From positions 631,167,501 through 631,231,500 of the forward strand of contig NC_092335.1 of NCBI RefSeq assembly GCF_046630445.1: a stretch of 64,000 bases of DNA. Direction: 5' to 3'. Position numbers and translations under genes: made by a program. A model generated the notes under the pieces. The model had not been told where the DNA came from. It did not search any database and saw only the letters and a list, made by a program, of their open reading frames with translations. How positions within the stretch are numbered: the first letter of the stretch is position 1; each line of letters begins with the position of its first letter. This document shows, one piece after another, positions 58,919 to 64,000 of this stretch. This stretch comes from Rutidosis leptorrhynchoides. Lineage: Eukaryota > Streptophyta > Magnoliopsida > Asterales > Asteraceae.

Positions 58919-60434
58919 CTTTAATAGCTCGTGCATTGCACGATGGCTTTAAAACTTGGTATAATAATATGTTAGTATTCGGACATATTGTATGTGTTAT
59001 ACATTAAGTACTTAATTTAATGTCGTTTGTTTTTTTTAGCATATGGTACAGAAGTTACATGCAATTCCTGAGTAGTATTTGAATTTGTTACTTTTGATAC
59101 CGCTTACATGTATTACACAAATACAAATACGAAAGCAATCACTAATGAAATATTCAAAAAGGTAACATGTAACTATATACAGTTAAACATGAGTTTCATA
59201 TATTAAATGAACAAAAATAATGATACAGTCAAAGTGTATAAATGAACATAGAAATAGAAATAGATATAGTAATTTTGCTAAATGTCTAAATTCAACAAAA
59301 AAATATGTAACGGGTCAAAGTATCCTAATGGGCAAGTACATCACGCTGCTAAAAAAAAAAAAGGTTTGAAATCGTTACACTGTATTTGAAAAGCTAAGCT
59401 GCAAATTTTAATGTTCATTTCTCATTATAGCTACAAGAGCATCCATTTTCGCTAAAAGTGTTTTTACCTAAAAAGAAAATATAAGTGTAAGTGATTTTCA
59501 TTAACTAATAAAACTTTAATAATAACATAGCATGTTTAAAGAATTTGCGCCTCATAAAAGTTTACTACAATATATTGATACATACAAACTAATAATAATA
59601 TACACCTTCCCATATCACTTTCTATTTTATCACAATCAACATGCATCATGTTATCCTTTTGACTCATAAAAGTCAATCAATCGCCACACTTGTAAATTGA
59701 ATTAAACACAAATAAACTTAACTAAACACTAAACTATAGAAAATGCTCAAATTCAAACGAACATTAATGCATACTTAATTCCATCAACATGAATGAATTC
59801 GTGTTCCACTCATCCAATAGTTGCACGAAGAAAAAAAAACTTTTATCAACACCTGCAGTGGTACATCACTTACATGCAAATTCTGAGTAGTATGTTAGGT
59901 ATTACATATACTACATTTTATGAGTATCAAAGAGATTACATACATATTGAGCTGAAAGAGCAATACACAAATGATAAATATAATCGAAATGCAATAAAGT
60001 AAATTAGTTATACAAATAACTACTAAGAGTATAAAATCTATTTGTAAAAGAGGTAAAATGATAGTAGAAAAATTAAACTAAGTATCAGCAACTAAAGATA
60101 TGTTTAGTAACACATGTTTCATGCACATGCTTAATGATAAAAAATAGCAATCAATACTAATGTATTTCTAGTTAACCTGCAGTTGTCGATAATGTATATA
60201 ATCAAAACATGTATGCGCCATACATATTCAATGGAACTACGAATGCAGAATTGCATTTGACTACGTGACTTGTTACCATAATGCAGTGAGGGAAACAATT
60301 CAAAATGAGCTTGGAGCAAAGATAAATTTAATTAAAAAAAAAATGAAGAAAAAACATACTTCTGGTTGAATGTACTGGCTTACATGAAATTCTGCATTCT
60401 CATTCTTCTCCCCGGTCTCCAACAAATCACAAAC
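58915..60434 (-). mobile_element. Second Helitron 3' end and adjoining non-coding DNA
   Basis: On the minus strand a hairpin (TCGTGCAATGCACGA) is followed by GCTATTAAAG and CTAA, then T: a Helitron 3' terminus at 58915. The body to the right is AT-rich with only short frames. The segment TTACATGCAATTCCTGAGTAG (59056) recurs in variant form at about 59872. No 5' end is seen before the copia LTR at 60435, which may have split the unit. Confidence 0.45.
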
Positions 60435-60823
60435 TGTTGGAAACTAAACTTGATTGTGGGCTATTTGTTTTGGATTTGGGCTTGCAAGTATACAACTATT
60501 TTGGATCAAGATTATAGCCCATTATGTAGAAACTTCTTGTAATATGTAGTAGTGAAAGTGTGTAGAATGTGTGTAGAATAATCTTGTAAAATATCTAGGT
60601 CTAGAAATACTAGGAAATATCTAGATAGTAGTAGATGATGGAGTGATCTAGACTACTCCATTGAGTAGTATAAATAGAGGGCTTCACCCCTCATTTGTAA
60701 TCAAGCAACAAAGCAATTCAATAAGCAAATCAAGTAATAAACAAAGCCTTCAAGATCAATCAAACTTCTAAATCATCAATCCTCTCTTCCACAAATAATA
60801 TACATAACCTCCTATTTCTAACA
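60435..60823 (+). repeat. Copia 5' LTR
   Basis: It starts TGTTGGAAAC and ends TTTCTAACA. It includes a TATAAATA promoter-like site at about 60669, where the transcript could start some 30 bp further on. Confidence 0.88.
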
Positions 60824-60825
60824 AA

Positions 60826-60839
60826 TTGGTATCAAGAGC
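60826..60839 (+). promoter_or_regulatory. Copia primer-binding site
   Basis: TTGGTATCAAGAGC, two bases after the LTR end, close to the initiator tRNA-Met complement used by most copia elements. Confidence 0.85.
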
Positions 60840-60852
60840 TTGGTTCAACAAG

Positions 60853-63800
60853 ATGATGGCCAACAATGTCATCACATTTCCTCGCCTCACAAAGGATAAT
60901 TATGATCGATGGAGCATCCAAATGAAGACCTTCCTAGGTGGACAAGACTTATGGGAGATTGTGGAGGAAGGCTATGAGGAACCTGCAGAAAAAGGTCCTC
61001 TCGGCAAGGAGAAAAAATTAATGAAGACGAACGATCAAAAGGCTCTTTCCATCATCCAACAAAGTGTAGATGATGGAGCTTTTGAGAAAATTGCAAGTGC
61101 AACCACCGCCAAGAAAGCATGGGAGATCTTGGAGAATTCTCACAAGGGAGTTGAAAAGGTGAAAAAGGATCGACTACAAACACTACGAGGTGAGTTCGAA
61201 TCCTTAAATAAGAAAGACTCAGAATCAATTTCCGATTATTTTACAAGAGTCTTGGCGATTGTCAATCAATTAAAGAGGAATGGTGAAACTCTAAGTGATG
61301 TAAGAGTCATTGAGAAGATTCTTAGATCATTAGATTCAAAATTCGACTATATAGTCGTAGCCATCGAAGAATCTAAAGATCTAGAATCAATGACTATCGA
61401 TGAACTCATGGGTTCACTACAAGCCCATGAAGAGAGGTTCAATAAGAATAATAAGGAGCCATTGGAGCAAACTTTACAAGCAAAACTGTCTTTCAAGGAA
61501 GAGAGCAGTGAAAAGACTCATCAAACGAGTCAACGAGGTCGTGGTCAAGTACGTGGCCGAGGACGAGGACAAGGATATATCAAACGTGGAGGTTATAGTT
61601 CTTACAGAAATGAAGAAAGAAGTCAAAATTTTCACCCGACAAGAGGTCGCGGGAGAGGCTACACAAGTAGAAGGCCAAGGTATGACAATTCTCAAACCAA
61701 ATGCTATAATTGTCATAAATTTGGCCACTATGCTTCGGAATGCGAGAAGTCAAACAATTACGTGCAAGAAAGAGCAAATTTAGTGCAAGAAGATACCGAA
61801 GCCGTGAAAAACACTTTGTTACTAGCATGCAAAGGTGAAGATAACGGAGAATCAAATTTGTGGTATCTCGACACGGGTGCAAGCAACCATATGTGCGGTG
61901 ACAAAAACATGTTTGTGGAGTTAGACGAGGTAATTAGTGGAAATATCACCTTCGGAGATTCCTCTAAAGTCCCGGTTAAAGGCAAAGGTAAGATTCTCAT
62001 CCGCTTGAAAAATGGAAGGCATCAATTTATCTCTAACGTGTATTATGTGCCTAATATGAAGACGAATATACTGAGTATTGGACAACTCTTAGAGAAAGGC
62101 TATGATATTCACATGATAAATCGTACTCTTTCTTTAAGAGACCAAAAAGGAGGTTTGATTGCTAAGGTGCCAATGTCAACGAATAGGATGTTCATGCTAA
62201 ATATTCAACATGACATTCCAAGATGTTTAAAAGCATGTTTCAAAAATAATTCTTGGCTTTGGCACATGAGATACGGGCACTTAAATTTTGGAGGGTTAAA
62301 ATTATTATCAAGTAAAGGAATGGTGAAGGGTTTGCCTCCAATTAATCATCCGGATCAAATATGTGAGGGATGCCTTCTAGGAAAGCACTTCCGAAACAGT
62401 TTTCCAACAGAAGCTTCTAGTAGAGCGAAGAAACCTCTAGAACTTATTCACACGGATGTGTGTGGACCCATCAGCCCACCGTCTTTTGGTAAAAATAGAT
62501 ATTTTATTCTATTCATTGATGATTTTAGTCGAAAGACATGGGTCTATTTTCTAAAAGAGAAGTCGGAAGCTTTTGGAATGTTCAAGAAGTTTAAAGCATT
62601 TGTGGAGAATCAAAGTGGTCTCACCATAAAGGCGTTGAGATCCGATCGTGGAGGAGAGTTCACATCCAAGGAATTCAAGAAATTTTGCGACAACAACGGG
62701 TTACGACGTCCTCTAACTCTTCCGTATTCACCTCAACAAAATGGTGTTGCGGAAAGAAAAAATAGGACCATTCTTGATATGGCCCGGAGTATGTTAAAGA
62801 GCAAAAGGATGCCTAAGGAGTTTTGGGCTGAGGCAGTGGACTGTGCGATCTATCTATCAAATCGCTCGCCCACTAGAAGTGTCAAGAACAAAACGCCCAT
62901 TGAAGCTTGGAGTGGAAGGAAGCCCGGCATCTCACACCTTCGAGTGTTCGGAAGTGTGGCATATGCTCATGTGCCAGATCAGAAGAGGACGAAGCTCGAT
63001 GATAAAAGCGAGAAGCTCATATTCGTGGGTTATGACTCAAGTTCGAAGAGTTACAAGCTATACAATCCCAAGAATGGTAAAGTAATCTCAAGTCGAGACG
63101 TGGTGTTCGATGAAGAAGCAACATGGGATTGGAATGTTCCCGAAGAGGAGAACTACGACTTTCTCCCTTATCCATTCGAGAGTACTGCAAAGAACGAAGA
63201 ATATCTAGAAGTTCAAGAACCTTCTAGTACACCATCTCCGCACTCTCCACATACTCCAACCACTACACCTAATGAAGTGACACCAACATCAGGAGGAGAA
63301 TCAAGTAGGCTACAACATCACACAAGGAGCATTGAGGAGTTGTACGAGGTAACACAGCCTATGGAGGATCTATCATTGTTCTGCCTTCTTGCCAATTGTG
63401 AGCCAATAAGTTATGAAGACGCAATAAAAAGCCAAAAGTGGAAACGTGCTATGGACGAAGAGATTCAAGCAATCGAGAAGAATAATACGTGGGATCTTGC
63501 CACACTACCAAAGGGACATAAGGCTATTGGTGTAAAATGGGTGTACAAGACCAAGAAGAATTTCAAAGGTGAAGTTGAAAGATATAAGGCAAGGTTAGTG
63601 GCGAAGGGATATAGTCAACGAGCCGGCATAGACTATGACGAGGTGTTTGCTCTCGTCGCTCGTCTAGAAACTATAAGATTGATAATCTCACTTGCAGCTC
63701 AACATAATTGGAAGATTTATCAAATGGATGTCAAATCCGCGTTCCTTAATGGCCACTTAGAAGAAGAAGTCTATATAGAACAACCTTTGGGATACATCGT

Positions 63801-64000
63801 GAAAGGCCAAGAGAATAAGGTGCTAAAATTGAAAAAGGCCTTATACGGGTTGAAGCAAGCGCCTCGGGCATGGAATAGCAGGATAGACAAGTATTTCCAG
63901 CAGAATGACTTTACGAAATGCCCCCATGAGCATGCCCTCTACACCAAAGTTAGCAATGATGGAGATGTTATGATTGTGTGCCTATACGTGGATGACTTGA
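60853..64000 (+). CDS. Copia gag-pol polyprotein, intact, runs off the right edge
   Basis: An open frame of at least 1,049 codons with no stop; I read it codon by codon. Gag starts [20 protein letters not shown] and ends in an Arg/Gly-rich stretch and a [14 protein letters not shown] knuckle (about 61708). Protease has [11 protein letters not shown]. The integrase region follows: zinc-binding WHMRYGH and CEGCLLGKH, then HTDVCGP, SDRGGEF and NGVAERKN with all three acidic residues. RT has [33 protein letters not shown] and YVDD at the window edge. One odd residue: [10 protein letters not shown] where family members usually have FAPVARLE. The second of two adjacent ATGs could also be used. It would make virus-like particles in the cytoplasm and a cDNA that integrates in the nucleus. 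Confidence 0.93.
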   Translation, partial: MMANNVITFPRLTKDNYDRWSIQMKTFLGGQDLWEIVEEGYEEPAEKGPLGKEKKLMKTNDQKALSIIQQSVDDGAFEKIASATTAKKAWEILENSHKGVEKVKKDRLQTLRGEFESLNKKDSESISDYFTRVLAIVNQLKRNGETLSDVRVIEKILRSLDSKFDYIVVAIEESKDLESMTIDELMGSLQAHEERFNKNNKEPLEQTLQAKLSFKEESSEKTHQTSQRGRGQVRGRGRGQGYIKRGGYSSYRNEERSQNFHPTRGRGRGYTSRRPRYDNSQTKCYNCHKFGHYASECEKSNNYVQERANLVQEDTEAVKNTLLLACKGEDNGESNLWYLDTGASNHMCGDKNMFVELDEVISGNITFGDSSKVPVKGKGKILIRLKNGRHQFISNVYYVPNMKTNILSIGQLLEKGYDIHMINRTLSLRDQKGGLIAKVPMSTNRMFMLNIQHDIPRCLKACFKNNSWLWHMRYGHLNFGGLKLLSSKGMVKGLPPINHPDQICEGCLLGKHFRNSFPTEASSRAKKPLELIHTDVCGPISPPSFGKNRYFILFIDDFSRKTWVYFLKEKSEAFGMFKKFKAFVENQSGLTIKALRSDRGGEFTSKEFKKFCDNNGLRRPLTLPYSPQQNGVAERKNRTILDMARSMLKSKRMPKEFWAEAVDCAIYLSNRSPTRSVKNKTPIEAWSGRKPGISHLRVFGSVAYAHVPDQKRTKLDDKSEKLIFVGYDSSSKSYKLYNPKNGKVISSRDVVFDEEATWDWNVPEEENYDFLPYPFESTAKNEEYLEVQEPSSTPSPHSPHTPTTTPNEVTPTSGGESSRLQHHTRSIEELYEVTQPMEDLSLFCLLANCEPISYEDAIKSQKWKRAMDEEIQAIEKNNTWDLATLPKGHKAIGVKWVYKTKKNFKGEVERYKARLVAKGYSQRAGIDYDEVFALVARLETIRLIISLAAQHNWKIYQMDVKSAFLNGHLEEEVYIEQPLGYIVKGQENKVLKLKKALYGLKQAPRAWNSRIDKYFQQNDFTKCPHEHALYTKVSNDGDVMIVCLYVDDL

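Larger units (their letters stand above)
60435..64000 (+). mobile_element. Ty1/copia element (Tork/TNT1-like), 5' part
   Basis: A 389-bp LTR (60435-60823), a tRNA-Met-type primer site and an uninterrupted gag-pol frame that runs off the window just after the RT active site. The 3' LTR lies beyond 64000, so target duplication and age cannot be judged. It appears to be the youngest or best preserved coding element here. Confidence 0.92.

Overview
This is a plant nuclear window, most likely from the daisy family (Asteraceae). I infer that from the style of the Ty3/gypsy and copia polyproteins and from long LTRs beginning TGTGACGACCCG; it has not been checked by a search. It is AT-rich, full of (TA)n and (TAA)n microsatellites, and made almost entirely of transposable elements nested in each other. 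I found no ordinary host gene, no rRNA and no functional tRNA gene.

Left part (1-26.9 kb). The 3' end of a LINE (1-1128) is followed by a SINE-like repeat holding a 31-base poly-C tract. A Helitron-like unit on the minus strand (2424 to about 12055) has a textbook 3' hairpin and CTAG end. It encloses a complete Mutator-like element (MULE, 3126-8684) with about 186-bp terminal inverted repeats and a perfect 9-bp target duplication. The MULE carries a four-exon 919-aa transposase and, convergently, a second broken gene for a GRF-type zinc-finger protein. To the right, a LINE (about 12056-23478) was split by an Ale-type copia element (12500-16735, minus). The copia was then hit at its very edge by a gypsy element that is now a 4-kb solo LTR (16737-20764). 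The target duplications of both insertions can be reconstructed base for base, and removing them restores the LINE reading frame. A minus-strand fragment of the same LTR family (23479-26582) and a short LINE piece follow.

Middle part (26.9-57.1 kb). A Ty3/gypsy chromovirus-type element begins at 26893. Its 3.45-kb 5' LTR was invaded twice: by a solo LTR of its own family (27248-30672, TSD TCTAC) and by a complete 17-kb Athila-type element (32995-50006, TSD AATAC, LTRs about 99% identical). The Athila element has a gag-pol frame broken by stops, an extra small zinc-knuckle ORF after integrase, and a spliced env-like ORF. It also carries a 17-bp GC-rich palindrome that always occurs in pairs about 34 bp apart, at four sites. 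After the outer element's primer-binding site come two unusual ORFs before gag: an acidic glutamate-rich protein, then an intact 230-aa F-box protein. Gag, protease, RT, RNase H and integrase follow, cut off at 57063 where a 20-bp hairpin marks a rearrangement junction.

Right part (57.1-64 kb). A minus-strand LINE fragment is about 97% identical, in inverted orientation, to the LINE piece at 26583-26892. Next come a microsatellite-bordered inverted-repeat element, a second Helitron 3' end, and a Tork/TNT1-like copia element with an uninterrupted ORF of more than 1,000 codons that runs off the window.

The most notable candidates for something undescribed are the F-box gene carried upstream of gag by a gypsy retrotransposon, the GRF zinc-finger partner gene of the MULE, and the paired GC-rich palindromes and accessory zinc-knuckle ORF of the Athila element.
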